Shown: positions 1-11,645 of the stretch, one piece after another | How positions within the stretch are numbered: the stretch's first letter is position 1 | Layout of the letters: each line of letters begins with the position of its first letter | Assembly: GCF_028453695.1 (NCBI RefSeq) | Contig: NC_135778.1 | Span: forward strand, 29,377,214-29,441,213 | Direction of reading: 5' to 3' | DNA from: Augochlora pura | Taxonomy: Eukaryota; Arthropoda; Insecta; Hymenoptera; Halictidae | Length of the DNA: 64,000 nucleotides | Notes under the pieces: generated by a model | What the model was told of the DNA's origin: nothing | Databases searched by the model: none | The model's input: only the letters and a program-made list of their open reading frames with translations | Program-made: the position numbers and the translations under genes

Positions 1-1883
1 GGCCTCCTGCCTGAAAACATCAAGTCATCCCACGTAAATAACTTGCAACACACTAAATCCCGCCAACCGCGCGCAAATACACCGGCCAATCACCGGTATC
101 TGTGTTCAACTACTGCAGAATATATATTTATATTCTTAATTATTCATTGGGCGAACTATAGGCATAATACGCGCATACAATAAAAACGTCTACAAACATC
201 CGGATAATTTATTTTAAAAATAGTTCATGTTTAAAAAATAAAATAAGGTATGACGACTTTAGTGTAAACTTTTTATTTATAACTAGCTAATATCCAATCT
301 GAAAGAAATTACGTAGAAATTCATCATGGTAATGGTTTAGTTTAAATAATAAATATAGAGAGTGTTATAAAATTATAAAACGTTAACAGTGATTTATAAG
401 TCCCTTTGCGGTTCGTAGATGTAGATTATGTTAATTAAACTCGCCTAAAAGATATATATAATCAAATTATGCGTTGATAAATTAGTAGAAACATTGCCGG
501 AGACGATATAATTAATTTATATTTTTAAACCGACTATTATGCTAACCATTAATTTTTAAAAAATAATAAAAAAATAGACTTTTCCATTTTCAAAATGAAC
601 GATCCACATGCAATGTAAAACGATAAAAATATGTAGTGTAAAATTGGCTAGCGGATATGTTCGATTAATAAAGTTCTGGTATTTTGTGAATAAAAAGAAT
701 GGGAAAGGGTTAATATATTTTCTAGCCGTAGAGTGGTGCAGGGCGTTGAACATTCGCGAACAGTTGCGAGTAAAAAGTTGCAACGTATCGCTGAAAGTAT
801 AGAGACGCGCGGAGCGGCGTGTTTAGTAGCGTTAAGGGAGCGTGCAACTATTAATTATGTTTTCGTCGCGTTCAATATTAACCGTCGGATAAATTACTAT
901 GAAATTACCTTTTCAAGTCGGCGATTTATCCACGTCGTCGCCGACAGGTAAATATTTGATCAGCCAGCCAGTGCGGTAATTCACCTACTCCGAGAACCTT
1001 GTGTTTTAACCATGATACAGCTCTTCTTATTTCATAGCGGCGCACCGATTTATACGGACCGTCTCGGCTTGTGTCAACGGCGCCGCGGCCGCCCTACACC
1101 GTTGAATCCTGATTTTATGATGTTTGCAAACAGCCGCGCGGTTTTGCAACCACTCGAAATATCGAAAATCCGCCCGCCGCGGTGAAAACGTTCACGCTGC
1201 CGGCGGGCAGACATTTTTAATGGTCCACGAACGACTCGTAAATTCCACAAACGATTTCGTCGACTCGTCGTTTCAAAGAGGACACTTTGTTCTCGAAGCT
1301 CGAGGTGGTTTTCACCGTAAGGATATATTTTTTACACGCTGTACATACGTTCAAACTTGTGAAACTTTGGATTGAAGATAACGGGACGGTGGTGCGTTAG
1401 TTTTCTAACTTGTAGAAAAGTATAAAAGCATCGTAGGAAAAAATAGTCTACAGGAGTCAAAAGCTGAAGTTTCGCTTTAAAATAATGAGTCTAGGTAGAC
1501 GTCTGTACGATTTTTTTTCACGGAGATATAGGCGATTAAACTTCCTAGGGATATACAAGGTTGTAGACTGTTCGAGAATACGATCATCCCTCTATTCCAA
1601 ATTACTTCCTGGCACCAAAAAATGTTTTGATAGAAAACCGTTACTAACGTTCAAACTAGATGCTTTGCGCTTCAAAATGAGCCCGATTGCATTGTCCTAT
1701 GATTTTTTCTCACGAAGTTATAGAAGATCGAACTTCCTAGGGACTTATAAGCTTACTGGGGCCCCATTCCAGTGCAAGAACAGGCGAAACACGATAGAAG
1801 AGAGCTTGTATTCGCGTTTAAAACTGTGCCGAGGTCTAAATAAATCAAGCAAACGTTAAATATTAGCAATCCTTTTGTTCCAG
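1..1883. other. Non-coding, probably intron of the Ig-domain gene
   Basis: I see no conserved coding exon here. The first 1 kb is AT-rich and bases 1000-1300 are richer in CpG. The open frames are short and carry no recognisable protein. The first supported exon of the downstream gene starts at 1884 in phase 1, so this stretch is most simply an intron of a gene that begins left of the window. A duplicated repeat lies at 1470-1760. Confidence 0.5.
1470..1760. repeat. Two tandem copies of a ~195-bp diverged repeat
   Basis: Two blocks about 195 bp apart share the same order of motifs: a TTTAAAAT or TTCAAAAT box with GAG (near 1475 and 1670), a T-rich run followed by TCACG and A-T-rich GTTATA-like sequence (1508-1530 and 1700-1725), then CTTCCTAGGGA (near 1541 and 1733). 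The reverse complement of the 59.2-59.8 kb array shows the same motif order, so this looks like a dispersed family. Confidence 0.6.
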
Positions 1884-3563
1884 TTCCACCAGTTATACAG
1901 GTGAAGGACGAGTTGCTGTTGGCGCCGATCGGCAGCAACGTCGTTCTACGGTGTCGCGTGGAAGCGTCGCCGCTAGCCATGAACACATGGTACAGAAATC
2001 CAGGTATTGAAACGCATTTGCATTCGAACGTTTAATAAATCGTTGGGATCCGTTTTCGCGGCGATCTTTGTTTTCGAAAACGTCGAAACGACGCGCGGTC
2101 TTCGGCACGTTATTTCGGTCGGTTTTTGCGACAACGGCGTTCCGTCAAAATGAACGGGCGCGGATGAAAACTCTGAGGATCGGCAGAATTAAAAAAAACC
2201 GCAATATCCACGTTTCTCGATGCAGACGAAAAGCTGCTGTCCAGTGACAAATACGTGATGTCAGACTCCGCGGTGAACGATTACTCCCGGCAGATGAATC
2301 TCACTGTCAATTCCCTGGAAAAAAAGGACTTCGGCGAGTACGTTTGCTCGTCCGAGAACGCTCTCGGGAAGGCCGACGGCACCGTACGGTTACAAGGTAA
2401 ATAATAATCTGCCATCGACAGCACGTACGTCGTCCGAACCCCCTTCCCATACTTATTTGCGCGTACCTGCGATATTAATTTGCAACAACTTCGATGCGAT
2501 ACACGAGAAGCGTTAGACAATATTTCATATCCTCGACATAAATCAAAATAACATAAATCTCTAGAACAAAATTTCTAACAATTTATACGGAGACGCGTAG
2601 ATCCGAGAAAATTGAACAACTTTTGATCGGAAAGTATCTCGAAATTTCGTTTCTATCGAAAGTTACGACATTTGGTAATTATTCGAATTCAATCCGTCGA
2701 ATACGTCGCGTAAAAGATTAATTTTGTAATATAAATGTTGTAATATCGAAGGCATAATACGTGCGTTTTATGATTGAAAGTCGAAGAAGGGATCTCTGGC
2801 AATGTACTCGTAATAATTTTTCGATGGTTCCAGTTGCTGTTAATTAGTTATAAACGATTCACTTTCCATAAAGAGCAATGTAAATTCCAAATTGTGCAGT
2901 GGCAAAACGCCCAAACTGTTGGGCAACGTGACCGACAGAGGAGAGCAGTCGGTAATTACAAACGAAATAAGACGGTGGCGTCATATTGTGGCGAACCGTC
3001 TAAAGTATTTACCAGTTGGTTTTGAATTTTCCCGCCAGGTGTTGCGCGCTGTGTATTTCGAACACCGTTCAGCGGGAACTGTTGGAACTAATTTGTGAAT
3101 GGTTTAACATAAATGACGTCGAAATTACCGACTGCTTTTAACCTCGAATTTCGGAATAATTTTCAATACCATGGGGAAGGTGTATTCTAATTAATATTGT
3201 GTTTATTACATAGAACTGTTCCTCGCCGTGGAAACGACACCCAGCCCCATAGCAAAGAACACTGACCTGAAATCTCGTAAGAAGCCGATGCAAAAGGGAA
3301 GGAAGAAGAACAACGGAGGCAGGAGACCGCACGGAAACAACTTCGACGACTTCGATTCGGCTGGGAACGAAGACGATCTAAGCTCCACGCAAATTATGGG
3401 GGGTAGCACCATCCACGAAGGCCACAGGACGGAGAGGCCACCGATTTTACCGTCGTCTTCACCCCCGTGGGTCAATATAAACGCTGCTAAGCCTAAACAA
3501 CTCTCAGTGTCGGTCACGATACTATTTTCGTTCCTCTTCTCGGTCATGGTCTTTCTGCTGTAA
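1884..3563 (+). CDS. Ig-superfamily GPI-anchored cell-adhesion protein, 3' part (lachesin/DIP/IgLON type)
   Basis: Three exons: 1884-2003, 2226-2396 and 3214-3563 (stop TAA 3561-3563). All are GT-AG and enter in phase 1; earlier exons lie outside the window. The first two encode the last Ig domain. Its B-strand cysteine is in VVLRCRVEAS, a Trp follows in NTWYRNP, and the F-strand cysteine is in DFGEYVCSSENALG, the hallmark of I-set domains in lachesin, DIP and IgLON proteins. The last exon encodes a Lys/Arg-rich then Ser/Pro-rich low-complexity stalk and a hydrophobic C-terminus (VTILFSFLFSVMVFLL) with no cytoplasmic tail, which fits a GPI-attachment signal. Family knowledge: these proteins mediate neuronal and septate-junction cell recognition by homophilic or Dpr binding. 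Which member this is cannot be decided from the last domain alone; a DIP or lachesin is most likely. Confidence 0.85.
2893..3055 (+). repeat. MITE-like element, copy 1
   Basis: The left end carries GTGGCAAAACGCCCAAACTG followed by TTGGGCAACGTGACCGA and a CAGTCGGTAATTAC box. The internal GGTGGCGTCAT segment and a degenerate right end (CCCGCCAGGTG...GCGCTG) align with the better copy at 51812-52000. It lies in the intron before the last exon of the Ig-domain gene. Confidence 0.6.
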
Positions 3564-5324
3564 AAATTACATGGTGCCGGAGCTAAAAAGGCGCAGAAAT
3601 AAGAGATGACAAACAGATAGGAAGGTGTAGAGAATTTGTTGAATGACGAGATTTTGCTATTTGTATATGGTGGTTTATGCTACGACTATTTTAGCTTTAT
3701 CTGTATCGAGATGGTTGCAAAATTTGGTAAACAGATTTCTCCTTTATTGCATGTTTTGTATTTTTTAAAATTTGCCAGATTAATTATTCAAAGTAGTTTT
3801 TCGATCAGATTGGTTTGTTTTAGACGAAGTTTTGACTGTAATTTGTTTGTGGAATTAATATTGTTGTTGACTGTAAGTTTTAATGAGAGATTTCTTTTTA
3901 TTGAAATGAGAATGGTTTGGCAATGGGGTAGTTGAACTGAAAGGTTAAGAATTGAATTGAAAGACAAAGGTTGAAGGGTAAAATGATAACTGAAGGAGGA
4001 AATCTCACGCCGAGAAGAAATATAGGTCTTCCTTTTTTCGATTTAGAGCGAACTATAGTCAGTGTGTGCGACCAAATACAAGGGACTTCCTCGGGAAAAG
4101 AATTTTGTAAATAGGTAGCATGATTGATACGATAAGCAACCAACGAATGATCGCACGGACTGCAGCTAGATCCGCCAACGAGAGGTCTTCATATCTATAA
4201 GTTTTCATATCGTGATTACTTAACAAATTAATCTAATTACAACATCTATTTTGCGTTCTCACAACCGACTAAACTTTGGACATTTTTCACGTTCCAACCA
4301 TAACAGCTATCGGAACGATATCTCCGCAAAAAAATTCTGCAAACGTTAACGAATGCAATGATATTTTATTGTAACGTTATAAACATTTAGACGCGTCTAA
4401 ATAACTTCTTTCATGAAAGAAATATCGTTACACGATTCGCAGAATTTTTGACGGAAAAATTGTGCGTACAACTTTTACGGTTGAAGCGTTAAAAATTCAC
4501 AGAGATGAAAATTTGAGTACCGCGACGTTACCGTAGACTCATCATTTCTTATTGTTTAAGAGGTTAACAACTATCAATAAGTATGTACGCCGTTCGCAAA
4601 ATAGTTTAAGGACTAACATAAAAGAAGTCTTCCGAAAATTCAGATGTATAAATAATATCTGCACTCACGCAACGTCAAACTCGCATGATTCATAATTGTT
4701 TATTTCATTGTTGCATATGAGATGTAATGGTAACATTTAAAATCTATTTCTTTTCTGAGAGCTTACGAATTGCAAGAAGTTGACCAAAATCAAAACTGCA
4801 GTACGACAATTTTGAACTCGGGTTAAAATTTTGGAAATCTGTAGTATAATTATGAAAAAAAAAATCTCCCTTTCTTTTAATTCATTCGGATTCGGTAGCT
4901 GCCCTTTCAAATAATTATCACATAAAATAATTGCTAAATAATCTATAAATAAATTACGTTAATAATCTAAAGTTACGAAAGAACGTAAAATATGCCTAAC
5001 GCTACATGTATATGAAGACTTCGACGAACATTGGAGTTGCCAAAGTCCAAGCACACTTCCGTTGTTTAAAGGGAGACGTAAACGAACAGCTTAACCACAG
5101 AAATGTTCAGGAGAATTTTCTGCATCTATTGCACGCGGCAAAGCTATTTATTGTTGCCAGTATAGAGAAAATTGAACGTTTGTTGCAACTGCAGATGATT
5201 CTTGTGGTTTTAAAAAATATTCTGAGATTACAGAAATGTTCAGTTAAGGGTAATGCATCGATTAACGATAACATATTCTATAAATCGGCTCGAAGTTTTC
5301 AATACAGAGGGTACAAAAAAATTA

Positions 5325-5392
5325 CCGACTACTCTCCTCCGTCGGTCACTTTGCCCAACAATTTGGGCGTTTTGCCACTAGACAAATTGGCG
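5325..5392 (-). repeat. MITE-like element, copy 2 (terminal fragment)
   Basis: On the minus strand this reads TTACGCCAATTTGTCTAG, then TGGCAAAACGCCCAAATTG, TTGGGCAAAGTGACCGA and AGTAGTCGGTAATT. This is the same terminal sequence as copies 1 and 3. I could not find the opposite end, so only one arm is called. Confidence 0.6.
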
Positions 5393-6648
5393 TAAATAAT
5401 CACGTAAATAATACAGCGCGAATTATGGCTAATATTCGATATTGACACATAAATCAGAAAATCGTTTATAACTAATTAATAACAATTCGAATGTGCTAGA
5501 AACTATTATAAGAAGTTTGTCAAGGATTTCTTCAGAACTTTCTGTACCCTTAGAATATTTTTTAGACGCGTATTTCCCTTATATAAAAAAAAAAGTATCA
5601 ACGACGATAGAATTCCGAAAAGATCGTTTCAGCAAAATTCATTTAATCAAATTATGATAATCAGCGACGATAAGGTATCGATGAAATCAAATCGTCGTAA
5701 GTATTTAAGCAAGCTGTCGTTCAGGAATTATAATTTCGTTGCGAATGCCTGAGAATGCTTTTTTGTAAAGGTAAGCGTTTGCGTTCGAACGGAAAACTGT
5801 ATCCAATTTTTGCGGGAAAAAAATTCTGAAATTCCTACGAACAGCATATTATACAATTGATAGATGATAAATGGAGTGGGGACGGTCGGGGTCGACTTAT
5901 AATTAAGCGTGCGTATACTAATTATGAATTGACCAAATTGATTTGAATCGCTTGTTGAATAGAGAGCAACAATACGGTAGTCCGTATGCAGAATGGAAGG
6001 CACGACAATAAGTACGTTATAGTGGAGTCCTGTTTAATTGGAAAGTTGCCTTAAAAAACCTCCTGGGCAAGCACGATATTCTTCCAGGGTTGAATCGTTA
6101 ACACGGTTAAGCGTTTAACATACATAATTAAATTGTACTAGGAAATTTGACTATTTTGTAGAGACAACCTCGAAATAAACAAACTCTTTTTTTATTTAAA
6201 TTGCTGAATGTTCGCATGATATCGTTGTTTCTTTTCAGAGGTAAACAGCGTGTATACGATATTATTGGTTTCTCGACAATTGAACGATTGATAAGATATT
6301 GAACGACCCGTGGACATTGATCCATCGACACATGGCAGCATTACTCACGGTCAAATTCGGGGATTTTAGGGAAACGATTTGTAAATACAGTCGATTGTAT
6401 AATACGTTGGTATCTAATGGCAATATCAATGGATAGGTTGCTGTAATATTTTTTGAGAGCGCGCGATCAATCAACGTGGAACAATATCTGGAAATTTTAC
6501 GGCAATTCGATGGAACGACGGGAATCTGGTGTATATAATGTTGCGGCGACGATGCTCGGTATCTGTTAGGGCCTATTGCTATTACTCGATATTCGAGTAC
6601 TATGCTCGAACGAGATCCAAGTATCTAAATGTGTCCTGATATCCGGGT

Positions 6649-6745
6649 ATTCGATAAGAATCAGAATACCTGAATATTCAATATAGATCAGAATACTCGA
6701 GATATCAAAATATTCAATTTAGATCAGAATACTCGAGTATTTGAG
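6649..6745. repeat. ~36-bp tandem repeat rich in ACTCGAGTAT
   Basis: Two adjacent units (6675-6710 and 6711-6745) read TATTCAATWTAGATCAGAAT followed by ACTCGAG and an A/T-rich tail. A shorter, more diverged unit precedes them from 6649. The surrounding 6570-6920 also contains many scattered TCGAGTA and ACTCGAG palindromes. Confidence 0.65.
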
Positions 6746-7042
6746 TATCTCGAGTATTCGTAACACTTTTGGTACAAGAATACGATCTTGATTACCCGAG
6801 TACTGGCATCGTTTAGATCAGTGTACTGGGATATTTACAAAATCAAAGGAGAAAATTTGAGAAGTTCTGAAGTTCTGGATGCAATGAGTACTCCAAGTAC
6901 TCGAGTATCGGAGAGCCCCAATGTCGATGGGTCAATGTACTCGAGGATAAGACCCGGTGGATTTTTAAGGCCGGAGCAGAATGCTTTGTGCGTTGTCTTA
7001 ACAGAGAATAAAATGAACTATTAACGATAAGGAAATATCCTT

Positions 7043-7068
7043 GAATAAATAAATAAATAAATAAATAA
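7043..7068. repeat. (AAAT)n microsatellite
   Basis: About six uninterrupted AAAT units. Confidence 0.9.
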
Positions 7069-7281
7069 GATCAAAATAGCGAATTTATCGGCGCTAAGGA
7101 GTAAAATACATATACACAGCAACGATACATATGAATCATATAGGACCATGTTTTATGTATGTACATAATATCTTTAACAAAAAAAACAAAGCTACCCACA
7201 CGCATATATTAATTGTAAATAATGTAACTGTTGTCGATGGAACGTTTAAGATAAACGGCAAATGATTAAGGGGGCTCGATA

Positions 7282-7314
7282 TATTATTATTATTATTACT
7301 ATTATTATTATTAT
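7282..7314. repeat. (ATT)n microsatellite
   Basis: About ten ATT units with one interruption. Confidence 0.9.
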
Positions 7315-8798
7315 AAAATATACTGTATAATTGTAACGTTGAACGGGACTACGTTTTATACGACACACAGTGTAAGCTAGTCTCAGAATGTAACATACCG
7401 AAGCTGATAAAAGACAGAACATTTAATCGTGTTTACCTGTAAGTGAATGTGGAAACTTGCTCGTTCTTTAGATTTCTCACAACGAACTTCGAAATCGGTT
7501 TTATCCTCGAAAAGGGAGCCAGCGTTCCTGCACTATCGACGCATTGACTGGTGCATCAGATAAAGAGTATAATTAAAATTCTGTTCAAGTTTCGAGAAAA
7601 GTCGGACAATCAATTTTATTTTGAAATATTATTAACGAAACGATGATGTTAAAAATTTATTTGCGTGCGGTTCGATTTAATATATGTAGAAGATTAATAA
7701 AACATCGTGGTTAATTAATCATTTTGTACGTATCGCTGATGTTAATAGTCAATGCGTTAACGATGTATAATGGAACCTGCGTTATTTTTAATAACAGCTT
7801 AATTAACAAATTGTATCGATTGATGTAAATTTATTTGTAGAGTAAGATTTCTTGATTTTTGACCATAGGCCTTTCTCCACCCGTAATAATTTAAACAAAT
7901 TTACCGAGGTGTAGTTTAATAAATATGTTTAAATAATCGCCGCTTGTTAAATTTTTTACTGTAAATTTGATTGTAACCAGAAAGGGGGCCATGGCACAGG
8001 AGATCCTACAAATCCGATAAATTAATGCAGAAAATAATTACCGATTGCACATCGTTTTAATTGACGAAAATTGTTTTGTAAATAACGAAGAATTGAAACG
8101 AATTAATGTATTCATTTCATTTGATTATAAAATATGCATACTTGATACTTTTGTATTATGCATGAATGCAGATGAATAAATTTAATTGTTAACTTACCTC
8201 CACATTCTTTCATGAAACGTTCATGTATATGGAATTTAAAAGTGTGGAAACGTAACGAAGCAAAGCCTCCAAGGCAAGGGAATAAAGTTTTTCATTTAAT
8301 TATTAATGCAATGAACAGCTTCCCTTCAGCTTTTCATGTGTATGTTCTATGCAACAAATGTGAGCGAAACAGACTATGTTACGCAGCAAAGCACCTAACT
8401 GCACAACTATGCTTGCTTACAGAACTCATTATTTTCGGTTGATTTCATTGGACTTTATTGAAATTAAACAGCGGATACTAATCTCAAGAAAAATAAACCA
8501 CCCACAGCAATAATAGTGATGTAATTATGTCTCTGTCTTCATCTTTTGTATATTCGAATTGTGAATAACTTGCCTTCGACACGACACAACCATAGAGTAA
8601 CATACAGTTAGCATACAGTTTACAGATATCTATAGAATAAATTGCGGTAGAGGACGAGCATGATGTACGATGCTATTAACTTCAGACAATAAAATGTTAT
8701 TATCGATGTTACTTCATTAACTGTCTTAACTCAATTCCTGCATCCTGATAATCATTTCTGGGAAAATGAAAAAGACATTCATATAAAACGCACAATGA

Positions 8799-8804
8799 TT
8801 TATT
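8799..8804 (-). terminator. Poly(A) signal for DDX51
   Basis: TTTATT on the plus strand is AATAAA on the minus strand, 23 nt after the DDX51 stop codon. This would give a very short 3' UTR; further signals downstream are possible. Confidence 0.5.
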
Positions 8805-8826
8805 AATGCAACAGAAACAACTTACT

Positions 8827-11181
8827 TCACTCCGCTATTACGGAGTGGATACGCTTAGTAGCTTTCATGCGTTGTAGATTAGTCTGTTTTTCCTTATCCA
8901 GCTCCTGTTTTAATTTCTCTATGTGATCCGAGTAGCCTATTGCGTTCACAGTAGAGTCTAGTTCCAATTTCTCAATGTCCGGCACCGTCTTATGAGCGTT
9001 GCTCAACATGTGCTTAAAAAGTCCCACTTGTTTCGCTGTCAGAATTGATACTGCTGTCCCGTGCTTGCCTGCACGCCCCGTTCGCCCCGATCTATGAATG
9101 TAGCCCTTGATGTGCTTAGGAAGATCATAAGACACAACCAATTGCACGTCTGGAACGTCCACGCCTCTTGCTAGGGCATCAGAGCTCACGAGCCTGTAGA
9201 AACCACAAATAAAATATGCTGAAACATGAATATAATCATTTTAAACGCTTACACTTGAATATCCCCGCTGGTAAATTTTTCAAGCACAGCTTCTCGTTGT
9301 TTTGGCATCAGCTGTGCGGAAAGCTCTCCGATTTTTATGCTTTTCTCTAATAGAAATGACTGAAGTAAGACTGTCAGTCGGTGTGCCGTGTCCCCAGAAT
9401 TTGTAAAAATAAGAGTTTTCGGGACTGCGTCGCTTCTAAGTAGAACTTCATACACTGCCACTGGCTTGTACTCTGCAGCACACTCTACTGCAAGCTCCGT
9501 TAGCTCTTCAGGGATCGTGTATCGGCCTATGAAGTCACCGACTTCCTTGTCCAGATTTACATCCTCGTCTTTGTCGGATACTAAGACAGATGTGAACAGA
9601 ATTGGCTGAAAGAGACCTAAACGATTCAATTTTTCTGGATCCTGAGATAGTGTGGCACTAAATAATAATTTTTGGGCTGGAATCTTGCTATTCAAAAAAC
9701 AATAATGTACATATTAGACAGTGAACGGAATCATTTATGCATAGAAATGACAGTGAGGCAGCTAACCAGTTATGCAGATTGTATAGATTAAATCTTGGAA
9801 CATGATGGTGTTCTGGAAGATGTTCCAGCCAATCTGCAGACCTGTCTGCCTCGTCAATAACGAGAAATCTGAGATCAGTCAAGGAGAATCCTGGTGTCTT
9901 TAATACATGATCTATTAGACGCCCAGGTGTAGCAACAACTATGTCTACTGCAGATATGTATTCCTCTCTGCAGGCTAAAAAATAAATATACAATATTATA
10001 AAAGTTGCATACTGGTTAGTATTCTGATAAACAGAGTAATTAGAATACATACTTTTCTTAAGAATACTATTCTGTTCCTGCTGAAAGGATGCTGCACCAG
10101 AAAGCAGAGCAACATTCAAATTTGTATGGGAGGTATATGTAACTGCCACTTTGTAAACTTGGGCAGCTAATTCTTGGGATGGTAGAACAATCAAGCAACG
10201 TATCTTTGGCACCAATCGGGATTGTAATATTTGTACAACTGGTAAAATATATGCTAGAGTTTTACCTATACAAATTAATATTATATTAATGTCAGGAAAT
10301 ATTGAGTTGCTATAAGTCAAAGAAATAATTTTATACCGCTGCCAGTAGGAGCAGATACACATGTATCGCGCAACCACCATCCCAGTTTCATGTCTTCATT
10401 ACATTTTAACAGCCATGAAAGCACAGATGATTGAACTGGAAATAATTTCTCAACGCCATTGCTCCTCAAAATTTCAACTAGCTTAGTATCTAAGACAGTA
10501 TTAAATTCCTCTAAACTTGGTCCACTATTTAAATCCATTGATATTACTTCTGGATTCGCTAGCCAGTCTGGCAATACTCTTTTCACTTCCAATTTCTTTT
10601 TCTTAGCCTTTGCACCCAGAATAACAAAGTCTTTTTGCTGTGTTGATGACTGTTCTTGAGATGCTTCATTAATTTGATTGCCTATACTTTCATTCTCCAT
10701 ACCTTTGTCCTGACTATCATTAATTTCATTCTCTTCAACATCACGTTTCTTCTTTTTCTTCTTTTTGGACTTCTTCTGCTGATCCTCAATCTCTGTTTCA
10801 AGTTGTTCAGCATCATTCTGTTTACTGCTTTTGTCAATAGAATCATTTTGCTCAGGTTCTGGTTGAAGGTTGTCATTTTCTAATTTTTGTTTTTTCTTAG
10901 ATTTCTTGACCTCTGAAGCATTTTCAGCAGCCCTTTGTAGCTTACGCTCCTCTATTCGCTTCAACAAATCTGATAAATGTTTCTTTTCATTTTTATTTTC
11001 ATTCTCTTGTTCACCCTCATATCTATTAGCAAACGTTAATTAAATGTAAGTATTGAATTGAAATAAATTAGAAATACATGTTTTAAATTCTTATAAATAC
11101 ATTAAATTAAAGTACCCATATATATACATATATATTGTTCATAGAAAATAAAATTCACCTGTTTATTACGAATAAATTCAT
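8827..11181 (-). CDS. DDX51: DEAD-box ATP-dependent RNA helicase DDX51 / Dbp73D
   Basis: Six exons on the minus strand: 11159-11181, 10337-11022, 10053-10265, 9767-9974, 9253-9687 and 8827-9193, giving 643 aa (human DDX51 is of similar size). The tiny first exon starts MNLFVINR and joins YEGEQE, the typical short N-terminal LF.I.RYEG motif of this family, which fixes the start. Residues ~25-160 are Lys/Glu-rich and probably disordered, with nuclear/nucleolar signal character. Helicase motifs: I APTGSGKT (~231-238), Ia PSQELAAQ (~265), Ib TPGR (323-326), II DEAD (348-351), III SAT (387-389), V ALARGVDVPD (~528), VI HRSGRTGRAG (555-564). All catalytic residues are present. Family role: nucleolar 60S subunit assembly, needed for U8 snoRNA release and 28S 3'-end maturation. 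It is divergently paired with CCDC93. Confidence 0.95.
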
Positions 11182-11645
11182 TTGTTTTGACAGTAGTGAA
11201 CACGTGTAACGAAAGCTTATAGGTTATGTATCACAGTGTTTGTTATGCTAACCTTGATACAGAGGTGAAGCCTCACTTCAATCTATGAATTCTTTCTCTT
11301 CATCCTCGTTCAGACTTCCATTTGAAATAAAAACCATTTTCTTCGTCATGCCTAACAATTAGAATAACAATAATCAGCATAAGATAAATACCAATAATTG
11401 TTAAATACATTGTAGATTATTTTATTATTGAGAATTGTTTGTATTGTAGAAAATTGATTGCATAGAAATTTAGCTTGAGGTCCAAGAACAAAATGGTCGA
11501 CGCTGTAGCTGATCTCAATGATTTAAAGTGACATGAATTACTAGATGAATAAGATTCAATAAACGTTTAAATAGTATTAACAATATCTAGAATACATTAC
11601 TGAAATTATAGCTATTGGGATTTCTGAAATTGCTATAAAACAATC
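11182..11645. promoter_or_regulatory. Bidirectional promoter between DDX51 and CCDC93
   Basis: Only 464 bp separate the two start codons, so the promoters and 5' UTRs of both genes must lie here unless upstream exons exist. The region is AT-rich with no clear TATA box. On the minus strand, in the likely DDX51 leader, there is a 23-codon open frame (11349 down to the TGA at 11278-11280) that could act as an upstream ORF. Confidence 0.6.

Larger units (their letters stand above)
3564..8826. other. AT-rich intergenic region
   Basis: This follows the Ig-gene stop and runs to the 3' end of DDX51. The first few hundred bases are presumably the Ig-gene 3' UTR, but no poly(A) signal stands out. The rest has only short frames without recognisable protein. 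It holds a MITE fragment (5325-5392), a CTCGAG-rich tandem array (6649-6745) and two microsatellites near 7.05 and 7.3 kb. Confidence 0.6.

Noticed and set aside
2281..2520. Minus-strand frame across the Ig exon
   Set aside because: It is the antisense shadow of the Ig-domain exon at 2226-2396.
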